From Bacillus sp. P14.5 (GTDB lineage Bacteria > Bacillota > Bacilli > Bacillales > Bacillaceae_B), in the NCBI RefSeq assembly GCF_003316765.1, contig NZ_NIJF01000116.1, forward strand, positions 62,001-126,000: a stretch of 64,000 bases of DNA. The letters run 5' to 3'. This document shows, one piece after another, positions 16,277 through 25,486 of this stretch. A program made the translations under genes and the position numbers. How positions within the stretch are numbered: the first letter of the stretch is position 1; each line of letters opens with the position of its first letter. The notes under the pieces are model-generated. The model ran no database searches. It was not told the origin of the DNA and saw nothing but the letters and a program-made list of their open reading frames with translations.

Positions 16277-17491
16277 ATGGATGTTACGTTGAAGAAGATT
16301 GTGGAGGCGAGTTATCTTACAGCTGATTCGGCTCCGCATTATCGGACGATTTTGCGGTATTTTTATGGGCAGCATGAGCAGATGAGGGATTATATTGCTC
16401 CGGAAGAGGTGCTGGAGCATATGAAGTCGGTTCCCTATTTTTCTGATTATACTGAGGAGCAGCTGCATCAGCAGCTCGGACAGCTGGTGAAGTGGAATAA
16501 CCTGATTGCCCGCCAGGATATGACGAACGCCAAGACGGTCGAGGAGTATAAGAAGAAGCGGTTTCGTTATCAGTGCACTCCATATACAGTGGAAATCGAG
16601 AGGATGCTGTCAGGCCTGGAGAAGATCGGTGATTCTTTTCAGGGATCACTGGAACGTTCGCAGTTTGACCGGCTTCTGCAATCACTCTCCGTTTTGGAGA
16701 ATGAAGTGGACAGAAGATTGTCCAAAACACCTGAGGAGTATATGCGGGTGTGGGAAGATGTTTTCCGTTATTTCCAAAGCATCCGTACCAGCACAGCCGA
16801 TTACATAGCTTATATCAATAGCGAACAAACAGATCAGCGCATGCAGACCGAGGCTTTCCTTGTTTATAAAAATCAATTCACGACGTATTTAAGAGATTTC
16901 ATTGTATCTCTTCAAAAAACGTCTCTGCAAATTCAGGAGCGTTTGAACAGCTTGAGTGAGGATAAGCTGCAAGCTTTTTTCCAAAGGCTGATCAAGCACC
17001 GCCAATCGATTCCGCGCCTTGAGGACGTGTCTTCATCAACTGAAGAGTGGCTTTCTGAATATGAAGGCTACTGGGACTCGCTGTGCCGCTGGTTCCTGGA
17101 ATCAGGCTCGCAGCGCAGTGAGTTGGAAGTGCTTCAGTGGCAGACGAATGAAATGATCCGCCGGATGACCAGGTATGTTCAAAGAATCGGAGAGAGGCAG
17201 CAGCATTTTCGGAGCAGGAAACGCGATTATCTTCATTTGGCAAATTGGTTCACCGAAAGCAGCGGGATCGATGAATCTCACAGGCTTTCGGCTGTCGTTT
17301 TCGGCTCCATGACCATCCAGCATTTATCCCTGGAGGAAGGCACGACTGACAACCTTCATGCAGACACCTGGGATGAAGAGCCGGTGCTGCGGACGATCAA
17401 GCCAAGGACCATCCGTTACAGGGAAAAACCAAGCCGGGCGGATTCGACTCTAATGAAGAAAAGAAGCAGAAACAACGGCAGCTTTATTTAG
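16277..17491 (+). CDS. jetA: Wadjet JetA (kleisin-like subunit), main frame, truncated by frameshift
   Basis: Matches the TIGR02677 family: N-terminal 'EASYLTADSAPHYRTILRYF' winged-helix region, then long helices. JetA is the MukF/MksF-like kleisin that bridges the two JetC heads in the plasmid-cleaving SMC complex. The frame ends at residue ~404 in 'KKRSRNNGSFI', but the family normally runs on another 90 residues. That tail is present one frame away (17377-17769). Adding one base to the five-A run at 17424-17428 rejoins them. ATG 16277 is chosen; GTG 16268 is an alternative, both behind AAGGGGTGG. First gene of jetABCD. Confidence 0.85.
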   Translation: MDVTLKKIVEASYLTADSAPHYRTILRYFYGQHEQMRDYIAPEEVLEHMKSVPYFSDYTEEQLHQQLGQLVKWNNLIARQDMTNAKTVEEYKKKRFRYQCTPYTVEIERMLSGLEKIGDSFQGSLERSQFDRLLQSLSVLENEVDRRLSKTPEEYMRVWEDVFRYFQSIRTSTADYIAYINSEQTDQRMQTEAFLVYKNQFTTYLRDFIVSLQKTSLQIQERLNSLSEDKLQAFFQRLIKHRQSIPRLEDVSSSTEEWLSEYEGYWDSLCRWFLESGSQRSELEVLQWQTNEMIRRMTRYVQRIGERQQHFRSRKRDYLHLANWFTESSGIDESHRLSAVVFGSMTIQHLSLEEGTTDNLHADTWDEEPVLRTIKPRTIRYREKPSRADSTLMKKRSRNNGSFI

Positions 17492-17499
17492 AAGAACGA

Positions 17500-17769
17500 A
17501 TGCATGAAAAACAGTTGATTGAAAAATACATGAACAAAGGTGTCATTGAATTGTCTACAATTGGGACCGTGGAGCCATTCATCCGCAAAATTTTACTGAG
17601 CTGGATCGGGAAATCGATGGCTTCGAAAAACAGGAAAGTAAAAACGGATTACGGTCTGACGGTGGAGGTCAAGCTGGATAAGAGCAAGATGATCACTTTG
17701 CAGGCCGAAGACGGAAAGTTATCTATGCCGAATGCTGTTTTCCTATTCGGGAAAGAAGGGGTGAAATAA
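17500..17769 (+). CDS. jetA: Wadjet JetA C-terminal part in a shifted frame
   Basis: 89 residues from the first ATG, but the frame is open back to 17377 and the upstream part ('SNEEKKQKQRQLYLEERMHE') already looks like JetA. The tail 'IEKYMNKGVIELSTIGTVEP' through 'AEDGKLSMPNAVFLF' is the C-terminal winged-helix end of TIGR02677. There is no ribosome binding site before ATG 17500, so independent translation is unlikely. It is best read as the missing end of JetA after a -1 type shift. It ends one base before the jetB start codon. Confidence 0.75.
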   Translation: MHEKQLIEKYMNKGVIELSTIGTVEPFIRKILLSWIGKSMASKNRKVKTDYGLTVEVKLDKSKMITLQAEDGKLSMPNAVFLFGKEGVK

Positions 17770-18933
17770 GTGGAGCAGACCCAGATTTTTGACGAAAAGG
17801 CGATTCAGGGAATGGATCTTCTTTTTCACCACTATTGGATTCTAAGATCGAAACAGCCTGAATGGTACCAGATGATCAGGGAACGCGAAAAAGTGCTGCG
17901 CCGGTATATCTCTGATAAGTTCGGACTGAGGCTTATTGTTCACCAGCATTTTATAAAACTGGAGAAAATCCCTGCTGAGCCGGAAAGGTGGATGGGCATC
18001 CAAGAGTTCCAGGAACCAATGGATTATGCAATCTTCTGCTGTGCTCTTTCGTTCCTTGAGGGAAAGGCGGTGGATGAACAGTTTCTGCTGTCGGAAATCT
18101 GCCAGGAAATCCAGAGTGATTATCCCGGCGATTTTCCGCTGGATTGGACACTGTTTACCCATCGAAAATCGCTGATCAGGGCAGTGAAGGTACTGATGGA
18201 TTTTCAGCTGATCCGTACGATCGACGGAGATATCTCCCGTTTTGACCATAACGAGGAGCAGGAGGTCTTATATGAGGCAACCACCTACAGCCGGTACTTC
18301 ATGAGAACCTATCCGGACGATTTTGCTGCCTATATGCATTGGGAAGAATTGCTGAAGGAAGATTGGAAGCTGAATCAGGAAGATGAACGGCGAAAACGAG
18401 TGTACCGGAAGCTGTTCTTTTCCCCGGGCCTTCACCGGCAGGACCAGCAGGATCCGGATTTTCTGTACATCCGCAATTTTCGGAACCGCCTCAGTGAAGA
18501 CATTGACAAACACAGCGATTACCAGCTTCATGTTTATAAGAATACAGCCTTTCTATCCTCGGCCGAAAGCAGGCAGTACCATAATCTGTACCCAGATGCC
18601 AAAGCGTCCTCTGACCTTCTTCTTCAGCTGTCGAAAGAGTTTCACGGGCAGCCGGAACGGTACACGCCTGCTGAAAATGGGGAGATTATTTTTACAGTAA
18701 GTGAGTTCGAGCAGGCCATCGATGAGCTTAGGGAGACGTATGGCAATGGCTGGTCAAAATTTTTCAGAGAAAAGAATACAAGCGGTATCGCGGCGGAGTT
18801 GATGGCTTCGATGAAAGACTGGATGATGGCGGAAGAAGACGAGGAAACAGGCCTGATCAAAATTAAGCCGCTGCTCGGTGTCATCGCGGGAGAATATCCT
18901 GCAGATTTTGAAAAAGGAGGAGAGAGGGAATGA
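17770..18933 (+). CDS. jetB: Wadjet JetB (MukE/KITE-like subunit)
   Basis: 387 residues matching the TIGR02678 family, the KITE-type partner that clamps the JetA kleisin in Wadjet complexes. It is a soluble protein with winged-helix character ('HYWILRSKQPEWYQMIRERE', 'LLSEICQEIQSDYPGDFPLD') and 'YSRYFMRTYPDDF' near the middle. The GTG start immediately follows the jetA tail stop (TAA GTG), with GGGGTG just upstream. It overlaps jetC by four bases (ATGA), so the complex subunits are translated together. No damage seen. Confidence 0.9.
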   Translation: MEQTQIFDEKAIQGMDLLFHHYWILRSKQPEWYQMIREREKVLRRYISDKFGLRLIVHQHFIKLEKIPAEPERWMGIQEFQEPMDYAIFCCALSFLEGKAVDEQFLLSEICQEIQSDYPGDFPLDWTLFTHRKSLIRAVKVLMDFQLIRTIDGDISRFDHNEEQEVLYEATTYSRYFMRTYPDDFAAYMHWEELLKEDWKLNQEDERRKRVYRKLFFSPGLHRQDQQDPDFLYIRNFRNRLSEDIDKHSDYQLHVYKNTAFLSSAESRQYHNLYPDAKASSDLLLQLSKEFHGQPERYTPAENGEIIFTVSEFEQAIDELRETYGNGWSKFFREKNTSGIAAELMASMKDWMMAEEDEETGLIKIKPLLGVIAGEYPADFEKGGERE

Positions 18934-21900
18934 CGGACACGCAATGGATGATGAATAAAGCGGGGCTGCTAAACTTCTGGTATTACGATGAAGAGATCTT
19001 TAAATTCTCGGAAGGCAAGCTCCTGCTTAGGGGAACGAATGGATCCGGAAAATCGGTGACGATGCAGAGTTTTCTTCCAGTGCTGCTTGATGGGAAGAAA
19101 TCCCCTGACAGACTTGATCCGTTCGGTTCCAAAGCGAGAAAGATGGAGGATTATCTTCTCGGCGAAAAGGAAGTCGTAAACCGCGATGAACGGACAGGTT
19201 ACTTATTCATCGAATACAAGAAACGCGGAACGGACCAGTATGTGACAACGGGAATCGGCATGCAGGCGAAGCGAAATAAAGGCATTAAATCGTGGTATTT
19301 CCTCCTGACGGATAACCGCCGTATTGGGAAGGACTTTCACCTTTCGCAAGTCCATCTTGGCGACAGGGTGCCTTTTTCAGCAAAAGAATTGGAAAACCGA
19401 ATAGGAGACGGAGGCTATGTGGTCCATACGCAGCGCGAATATATGTACCTGGTCAATAAGCATGTCTTCGGCTTTCAATCGGTGGAAGCGTATGAAGATT
19501 TAATCAAGCTTCTGATTCAATTGCGGAGCCCGAAGCTCTCAAAGGATTTCAAGCCGACCGTCATTTATGAGATTCTCGAATCGGCTCTTCCGCCTTTGAC
19601 AGACGATGAACTCCGTCACCTTTCCGATACGATCGAAAATATGGATCAGACACAGCAGCAGTTGGAACAGCTGGAGCGGGAATTTGACTCGAGCCAAAAG
19701 CTGACCGCGCAATATCACCTGTACAATCAATATATTCTGGCAGAAAGAGCGAAGCAGTGGCAGGTATCTCAAGATCGCCATGGCAAGGGACAAGAAAAGA
19801 CTCAGGCGCTGGAAAAAGAAGTGGAGGAGCTAAGCTCGGAAATCCTTCGTTTGGAAGAGGACCAAAAGCTTGCTCTCCAAAAGCGAGACCTGGCTGAGTC
19901 TGAAAAAGGGCGCCTGCAAAAGCATGAAGTGTGGAAGCTCGAAGAAGATAAAGCGAGTATGAAGGAAGAGCTTAGCAGGTTGACCAAGAGTCTTCGTGAC
20001 TTGCAAGAAAAATGGGATAAAAAGAAAGCGAAGCTCAATGATGATTGGAAACAGCGGGAAATGAACGAGACAGACTTGAGCAGGCAGGAGCAGACTGTGG
20101 AAGATTTGCTGGATGAGCTGGAAGTCGACGGAGAAGAGGCTGCTTTCAGCCAGCATGCTGTCAATGCTGCGGATTTTCAAAGACATTCCAGAGAAGAATT
20201 TGATTTCACCGTTTGGTCCAAGGAGGCTGAACAGCATGAAGGCCTGCTTTCATCACTCGGGAAGCTTGCCGAAAAGCTGGACAGCTTGAGTACAAATTAC
20301 GACCGCCTGCAGCAGGAATCGTCAGAGAAAAAGCAGGAAATCGATGCATTGCAAAAAGAACAGGATCATCTTAGTCAATGGTTCACTGAACAGAAAGCCA
20401 CCCTCCAGAACGACGTGTTTTCTTGGATTGGGCGCCATTCGAAATTATGCTATTCAGAAGAACACCAGCAGGAAATGGCCCGGTCCCTGCAGGGGCTCTA
20501 TGAGGCGAACCGATATGACGATATCCGGGAAATGCTCCTGTCAGGCATAAATGACTATTCAGCTGAAGTCAAAGCTGAAATGAGCATGGCCCGCCAAAGG
20601 CAGTCAGAGAAGAAGCAAGAAATAGCAGAGGCCGATAACCAGCTTCACTACTGGAAGAACTTAAAAATGCCAAACCCTGACCGCCACGGTGATACAGAAG
20701 AATACCGCCAAATGCTGCGGGAGAAAGGTGTCCCGTTCCTTCCGTTTTACGCTGCGGTTGAGTTTCAGGACCATGTGACAGAAGAACAAAAAGAACGCCT
20801 GGAGTCTGCGCTTATGCATGCGGGGCTGCTGGACAGCCTGATAACGGAAGAAAAAACGGATCTCGTCCATGACCGGTTTATCCGCGCGGAGCCGCTTGTT
20901 CTCGGCCACACGCTCGCCGATTATCTGTACCCTGATGTGGATGAAAGTAATGGGATACCTGGAGCGCTCGTCGATGAGGTCCTGCGCAGCATTTCCCTCG
21001 ACGAACAGGAAAACGGCTTCCGTATCGATCTCGATGGATCCTACTCGACAGGATGCCTGGAAGGCCATGCCCCGGAGGAAGGGCCTTCCAAATATATCGG
21101 CAGAACTTCGCAAAAGAGATACAAGTTGCAGAAAATTTCAGAGTGGGAAGAGAATCTTGCCGTATTGAAGGGTGAACTGCAGCAATGGGAACGAACGGTG
21201 TTGAATTGTGAAGAAGCTTTAAAAGAGGCAGAGGACTGGAAAACAACCATTCCTTCTGACAAGGAACTTAGCGATCTTCATCAAAGCATCGAAACCAATC
21301 AACGGGCCATCTCCCAGGAAAAGCAGCAGCTTTTGAAGCTTGAAAGCCGCTGGAAAGAGATTCTCCAGGAAATGCAGAAAACAAAGCTGGAATTGCATGG
21401 CCAAGGCAGCTCCCTGAATCTGAAGCTGGATCTGGAAACTCTTGCTGGAGCATTGGAAGCATCAAGGAGTTACCGGACTTATCTTCATAAGTTGGATAAG
21501 GTTTCGCAAAGGTGTTTCTTTATTTCACAACAAATTGAAACTCTTTCCTCCCTTATGGAATTAGCTGAAGAAGAGCTGGACGAAATCCGCGGCGACCAAA
21601 ATGTCTCAGAATCCAGACTTTCTGCCATAGAAGCTGAAATTCAGTCAATCGAAGAACAGATGAAGCTGAAAGGCATTGATGATATCCGGAAGCGGATCAG
21701 TGAGGTCATTGACGAGCTGAGAACAGCAGGGGACCAAATCAGTGAGTTGTATGAAGTGCTTCCACAGAAAAGAGCGGCACGCCATACACTCTTGAAGGAG
21801 TTGGAGTCAGCGAGGATAAATGCCTCGTTTTGGCTGAACATGTCCTTGGAGTGGGGCTCCATTGTGAAAAAAGAACTGAGCCGCGGATTCATCGAAGGAG

Positions 21901-23042
21901 AAGCTTCCGATCCTTCAGGTGTTCTCTCTGAGCTGGGTGCTGTTTTAGAAAAGCATGACAGAGCCAAGTTAAGTGAGCAGCTCACCAAAACATTTTTAAA
22001 TGAACAGCAGAATCTGATGGAGTACAGAATGTTCGAGTATTCCGAAGAGGAAGAGCGCCCAGACTGGTTCAGCGAAGACTTCGGCGAGTACTATGAACCT
22101 TTTAAAAATGAATGGGAACAGCTCCGGGGCCGGCGGCTTGTGCAGATGGAATATCAGGGACAGCGGGTCAGCCCGTATTTCGTCCGATCTTCCCTGGAAA
22201 AAGAATTGGAATCACAGCGCGGCTGGCTGGATGAGCAGGACCGCCAGCTCTACCAGGATATCATGGTCAACACAGTCGGTGTGATTCTCCGGAACCGCAT
22301 TCAGCGGGCCCAGAAGTGGGTGAAGGAAATGAACGCCATCATGGAAAGCCGCGACAATTCATCAGGGCTGTTATTCTCCGTGGCCTGGAAGCCTTTGACG
22401 GCAGAATCCGAGCAGGAACTGGACACAAGCGACCTGGTAAAACTTCTTCAGCGCAACAGCAAATTTTTAAACGAAGAAGACCTGAACCGCATCACCAAGC
22501 ACTTCCAATCAAGAATCGAGAAGGCGAAAGAACTGATCCAGCTTCGCAATGAAGGGTCGACGCTGCATCAGGTCCTGAAAGAAGTGCTTGATTACCGCAA
22601 GTGGTTCACCTTCGTCCTGTCCTTCAGGCGTGTCAACGAGCCTAAGAGAGAATTAACGAACAACGCTTTCTTCAAATTCAGCGGAGGAGAAAAGGCGATG
22701 GCAATGTATATCCCGTTATTTACCGCCGCCTACTCCCGTTATAAAGAAGCGGGTGAGATGGCGCCTTATATCATCTCGCTGGATGAAGCATTCGCCGGAG
22801 TCGATGAACAGAATATCCGTGACATGTTCGAAGTGGTCGAGCAGCTTGGATTCAACTACATCATGAACTCGCAAGCTCTATGGGGCGATTATGATACCAT
22901 CTCCTCCCTCTCGATCAGCGAGCTCGTCCGCCCGAAAAATGCCGACTTTGTAACCGTCATCCGCTATGAATGGGATGGAAACCAAAGGAACCTCGTGATA
23001 GAGGAAGAGACGAAAGAGGATGAGGAAGTGCTTATCAATTGA
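18930..23042 (+). CDS. jetC: Wadjet JetC (SMC-like ATPase)
   Basis: 1370 residues, TIGR02680 family, the MukB/MksB-like motor that extrudes DNA loops in Wadjet. Walker A 'GTNGSGKS' at 35-42 and 'FLPVLLDGKKSPDRLDPFGS' follow the MukB-type head. Long charged coiled coils occupy about 255-460 and 720-950, with a hinge-like region between. The C-terminal head has signature 'FSGGEKAMAM' near 1250 and Walker B 'YIISLDEAFAGVDEQN' near 1284, including the catalytic glutamate. All ATPase motifs are intact. It overlaps jetB and jetD by four bases each. Confidence 0.94.
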   Translation: MTDTQWMMNKAGLLNFWYYDEEIFKFSEGKLLLRGTNGSGKSVTMQSFLPVLLDGKKSPDRLDPFGSKARKMEDYLLGEKEVVNRDERTGYLFIEYKKRGTDQYVTTGIGMQAKRNKGIKSWYFLLTDNRRIGKDFHLSQVHLGDRVPFSAKELENRIGDGGYVVHTQREYMYLVNKHVFGFQSVEAYEDLIKLLIQLRSPKLSKDFKPTVIYEILESALPPLTDDELRHLSDTIENMDQTQQQLEQLEREFDSSQKLTAQYHLYNQYILAERAKQWQVSQDRHGKGQEKTQALEKEVEELSSEILRLEEDQKLALQKRDLAESEKGRLQKHEVWKLEEDKASMKEELSRLTKSLRDLQEKWDKKKAKLNDDWKQREMNETDLSRQEQTVEDLLDELEVDGEEAAFSQHAVNAADFQRHSREEFDFTVWSKEAEQHEGLLSSLGKLAEKLDSLSTNYDRLQQESSEKKQEIDALQKEQDHLSQWFTEQKATLQNDVFSWIGRHSKLCYSEEHQQEMARSLQGLYEANRYDDIREMLLSGINDYSAEVKAEMSMARQRQSEKKQEIAEADNQLHYWKNLKMPNPDRHGDTEEYRQMLREKGVPFLPFYAAVEFQDHVTEEQKERLESALMHAGLLDSLITEEKTDLVHDRFIRAEPLVLGHTLADYLYPDVDESNGIPGALVDEVLRSISLDEQENGFRIDLDGSYSTGCLEGHAPEEGPSKYIGRTSQKRYKLQKISEWEENLAVLKGELQQWERTVLNCEEALKEAEDWKTTIPSDKELSDLHQSIETNQRAISQEKQQLLKLESRWKEILQEMQKTKLELHGQGSSLNLKLDLETLAGALEASRSYRTYLHKLDKVSQRCFFISQQIETLSSLMELAEEELDEIRGDQNVSESRLSAIEAEIQSIEEQMKLKGIDDIRKRISEVIDELRTAGDQISELYEVLPQKRAARHTLLKELESARINASFWLNMSLEWGSIVKKELSRGFIEGEASDPSGVLSELGAVLEKHDRAKLSEQLTKTFLNEQQNLMEYRMFEYSEEEERPDWFSEDFGEYYEPFKNEWEQLRGRRLVQMEYQGQRVSPYFVRSSLEKELESQRGWLDEQDRQLYQDIMVNTVGVILRNRIQRAQKWVKEMNAIMESRDNSSGLLFSVAWKPLTAESEQELDTSDLVKLLQRNSKFLNEEDLNRITKHFQSRIEKAKELIQLRNEGSTLHQVLKEVLDYRKWFTFVLSFRRVNEPKRELTNNAFFKFSGGEKAMAMYIPLFTAAYSRYKEAGEMAPYIISLDEAFAGVDEQNIRDMFEVVEQLGFNYIMNSQALWGDYDTISSLSISELVRPKNADFVTVIRYEWDGNQRNLVIEEETKEDEEVLIN

Positions 23043-24313
23043 AGGCGCCGTTGAAAATTTTTATAGAGGAACCAGGCTTTCTGAAGCTCTTCGCTCTTTT
23101 TAAGCAAAAATACCGTTCGCTGGGAAGAGTGTCCGGAACGGTGAAGCTCGATGGATTCTCAGATGAGGAAATAGCATCGATAGCAGGATTTATGGGGGTT
23201 TCCCCTGAGAACTTGAGAGATAAAGGAAAAGCAGCACTTGCCGATTTTGAGCGGGAGCTCGCCCGCACTCCATTCAGGGAGTACAGTTTCGTTGAGCTTT
23301 TGCAGGAAGTGCTCGGGGAGACGGTTTTAACAAAGAGAGAGGAAGACAATCTAACATTACAGGCGGAAAAGAAATTCCTTGCCTCGATGAAGGCGGATGC
23401 GCCCGCTGTTACATGGTGGTGGGAGAGGCTTGAGGAGAAGTCCGCTGACTCCCGTATGTTCTGGACGCTGTACAAGCAGGATCCGGTCCGGTTGCAGCAA
23501 GCGTTATTAACGGTTGCTGCTGCAGCTGGAAGCCTTCCTAAAAGAGGGGAGTTTATCCGGCTACCTGTCTTCGCGCAAAAAATAACCGGAAATCCTCACT
23601 CTTTTGATACAAGTGGTGTAACTGGCAAGCTTCTTCTTCATGCCTTGTTCGTACAAAGTGTGAGCAGGGGTGAATGGGAGGGAAGCATCCCTAAGACTTC
23701 AGGAGAAATGAATGACCTATTAGGACTTCATGGTCTCTTGAAGGATGATCTATGGAGCTTTGTGACGTGCCGGGGATTCTTGGCTGAGGACGGAAAAGGC
23801 AGGCATCCTGTCTGGGAAGGGGCTGTTGCCCGCGGCTCTGTGATGAATGTCCCGGTAAGAGAATTGCTTGGTTTGGAGAGTGTCTGGCCTGCTTCTGGAA
23901 GTGAAGTATGGATCGTAGAAAACTCCAGCGTCTGCTCAGCTTTAATTGATAAAGTGCCAAATGCTCCTGTCATTTGCACTCATGGCCAGCTCCGGACAGC
24001 CGGGTGGCTGCTTCTGGATTATCTTGTGGAAGAAGGATGTAAACTGAACTATTCAGGAGACCTCGATCCGGAAGGCCTGCTGATCGCCGATGGAATCTGG
24101 CGCAGGTACCAGGATAGTGTCATCTTCTGGCGGATGGATTCCAATTCCTATCGCAAAAGCATTTCAGAGGAAGATATCACCTCGCGAATCGGGAAACTGG
24201 ATTCGCTCCAGTCCCAGGAGCTGACTTCGGTTGCGTCTTTGGTGAAGGCTGAGGGGAAGGCAGGATACCAGGAGGGCTTGATTGAGGATTTGATTCGGGA
24301 TATGCGTGCGTAA
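23039..24313 (+). CDS. jetD: Wadjet JetD (Toprim-like nuclease)
   Basis: 424 residues, TIGR02679 family. JetD is the nuclease that cuts extruded closed-circular plasmid DNA. The N-terminal DUF3322-type part is followed by a DUF2399 topoisomerase VI-like Toprim domain. The acidic motif 'YSGDLDPEGLLIADGIWRRY' at about 335-355 carries the metal-binding Asp-x-Asp, and 'EVWIVENSSVCSAL' gives the upstream glutamate. TTG 23039 overlaps the jetC stop (TTGA) and has AGGAAG in front. The catalytic residues look complete, so nuclease potential is retained even though jetA is shifted. Confidence 0.92.
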   Translation: MKAPLKIFIEEPGFLKLFALFKQKYRSLGRVSGTVKLDGFSDEEIASIAGFMGVSPENLRDKGKAALADFERELARTPFREYSFVELLQEVLGETVLTKREEDNLTLQAEKKFLASMKADAPAVTWWWERLEEKSADSRMFWTLYKQDPVRLQQALLTVAAAAGSLPKRGEFIRLPVFAQKITGNPHSFDTSGVTGKLLLHALFVQSVSRGEWEGSIPKTSGEMNDLLGLHGLLKDDLWSFVTCRGFLAEDGKGRHPVWEGAVARGSVMNVPVRELLGLESVWPASGSEVWIVENSSVCSALIDKVPNAPVICTHGQLRTAGWLLLDYLVEEGCKLNYSGDLDPEGLLIADGIWRRYQDSVIFWRMDSNSYRKSISEEDITSRIGKLDSLQSQELTSVASLVKAEGKAGYQEGLIEDLIRDMRA

Positions 24314-24342
24314 ACTTGAATTATTTTAAGATTAGAGAGTTT

Positions 24343-24371
24343 ACCCCAGGCTTTGCAGGCTTGGGGTTTTT
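24343..24371 (+). terminator. Terminator after the Wadjet operon
   Basis: ACCCCAGGC pairs imperfectly with GGCTTGGGGT across TTTGCA, followed by TTTT. It ends the jetABCD transcript. Confidence 0.85.
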
Positions 24372-24469
24372 AGTATGGTGTGTGTCCGTTGTGGTTCTCT
24401 TAGGAAATATAAGAGGTGGGTGTTTGATTGTGATGATGGTTGGTGGTTTTTGGTCAGAAGAGGCTTGAT

Positions 24470-24740
24470 GAGACCTAGTTTGGGGTGGCTTTGGACGGAA
24501 GAGGTGAGAAAGGTGCGTGGAGTGACCGAAGAGAGGGTGACTTCGGTCAGGAGAGGTGAGAAAGGTGAGAGGGGTGACTGAAGAGAGAGTAACTTCGGAC
24601 GGGAGTAGAGTGAAAAGTGAGAGGGGTGACCGAGTGAGTGTGACTTCGGTCAGGAGCGGTGAGAAAGATGTGATTCGTGCACGAAGCGAAGGTAACTTCG
24701 GGCAACAATAGATGCAAAGAAGCGTGAGAAGACCGAGTCC
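24470..24740 (+). repeat. Family D tandem array, 52-bp period, hairpin type
   Basis: Units begin GTGACCGAAG or close variants at 24522, 24574, 24626 and 24677, spacings 52, 52 and 51. Decayed units lie before and after. In the best unit GACCGAAG pairs with CTTCGGTC across nine bases. The rest of each unit is strongly purine-biased (GGTGAGAAAGGTGAGAGG). The array fills most of the gap 24372-24901. No protein is encoded convincingly on either strand. A second array of the same period is at 38525. Confidence 0.8.
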
Positions 24741-24901
24741 GGTCAGCAGAAGAGTGGAGGATACGTTTCGAGCCCAATTCGAGGTAACTTCCTTTATGAA
24801 TAAATACGTAAACTCACAGAAACCACTTTGTCGAATTTTCTCTAAAGGTTTCTCCTTTCAGCTCATGCCAGATAAAGATTATAATAGAAAGATAAGGAGG
24901 T

Positions 24902-25006
24902 ATGTCTATTGATAGAAACCCTTACTATTTAACTCCACTTCATTTACCCCGGTTTCAACATCCGCGCAGTCCAATTCAAACTCTACTAAAGAAAGGAAGA
25001 AGTTAA
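24902..25006 (+). CDS. Possible 34-residue leader peptide
   Basis: ATG 24902 to TAA 25004-25006: a basic, proline-rich short protein (MSIDRNPYYLTPLHLPRF at the start). AAGGAGG lies only one base before the ATG, which is too close for normal initiation. A TATAAT-like box (24880s) sits upstream. The stop codon is one base before the TTG of the next gene, so this could be a translational-coupling leader. Weak evidence; it may not be a gene. Confidence 0.3.
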   Translation: MSIDRNPYYLTPLHLPRFQHPRSPIQTLLKKGRS

Positions 25007-25007
25007 C

Positions 25008-25415
25008 TTGCCGAAAGCTTACCTCGTCAACACAAACAAATCCCAAAATCCCCACAACGAAGCAGAGATGCTGGAAGAACAGAAGGTCGCTGCTTATTAC
25101 TCTCCATGGAAATACCTCATCAACCACATCGAAGCCAATGACATGGTGTTTCTCTACAGCAATGGAAATGGTATTATCGCCCGTGGAATCGGTTCGGGTA
25201 TCATAGAAAAAACCGGAGAGGATGAACTGGAACACTTCATGCCTCTTGTTCAATTTGAAAAACTGGAGGAACCACTGCCGCCTTCAGCGATTGTGCAGCT
25301 TGCCCAAGGGATGACGGATGAAAATTACAAAATCAAGTGGAACCAGACGATGATTCATATTCAAGGATTTATTGGTGAAGAAATCTGGCGCTATATCACG
25401 AAGAATAATATGTAA
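25008..25415 (+). CDS. Hypothetical protein, possible EVE/PUA-like domain
   Basis: 135 residues, soluble. 'MPKAYLVNTNKSQNPHNEAE' then 'HIEANDMVFLYSNGNGIIAR' and 'WNQTMIHIQGFIGEEIWRYI'. The layout (short beta strands, 'GDxVFLY'-like turn, 'GIIARGIGSGII') recalls the EVE/PUA-like beta-barrel that binds modified bases, but I cannot confirm this. TTG 25008 has AAAGGAAGA in front. It stands alone between the family D array and a PfpI-like gene. Confidence 0.7.
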   Translation: MPKAYLVNTNKSQNPHNEAEMLEEQKVAAYYSPWKYLINHIEANDMVFLYSNGNGIIARGIGSGIIEKTGEDELEHFMPLVQFEKLEEPLPPSAIVQLAQGMTDENYKIKWNQTMIHIQGFIGEEIWRYITKNNM

Positions 25416-25486
25416 CCGTCCGGGAAATTTGCATTTCTATTTCTCCTGTCAGAAAATAAGGGAAGAAATGCAAAGGAGGACTGTCC

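Noticed and set aside
17420..17460. Programmed -1 ribosomal frameshift in jetA
   Set aside because: No canonical X-XXY-YYZ heptamer in the proper frame and no clear downstream stem or upstream stimulatory Shine-Dalgarno sequence. A plain indel is simpler, and other genes here show the same kind of shift.
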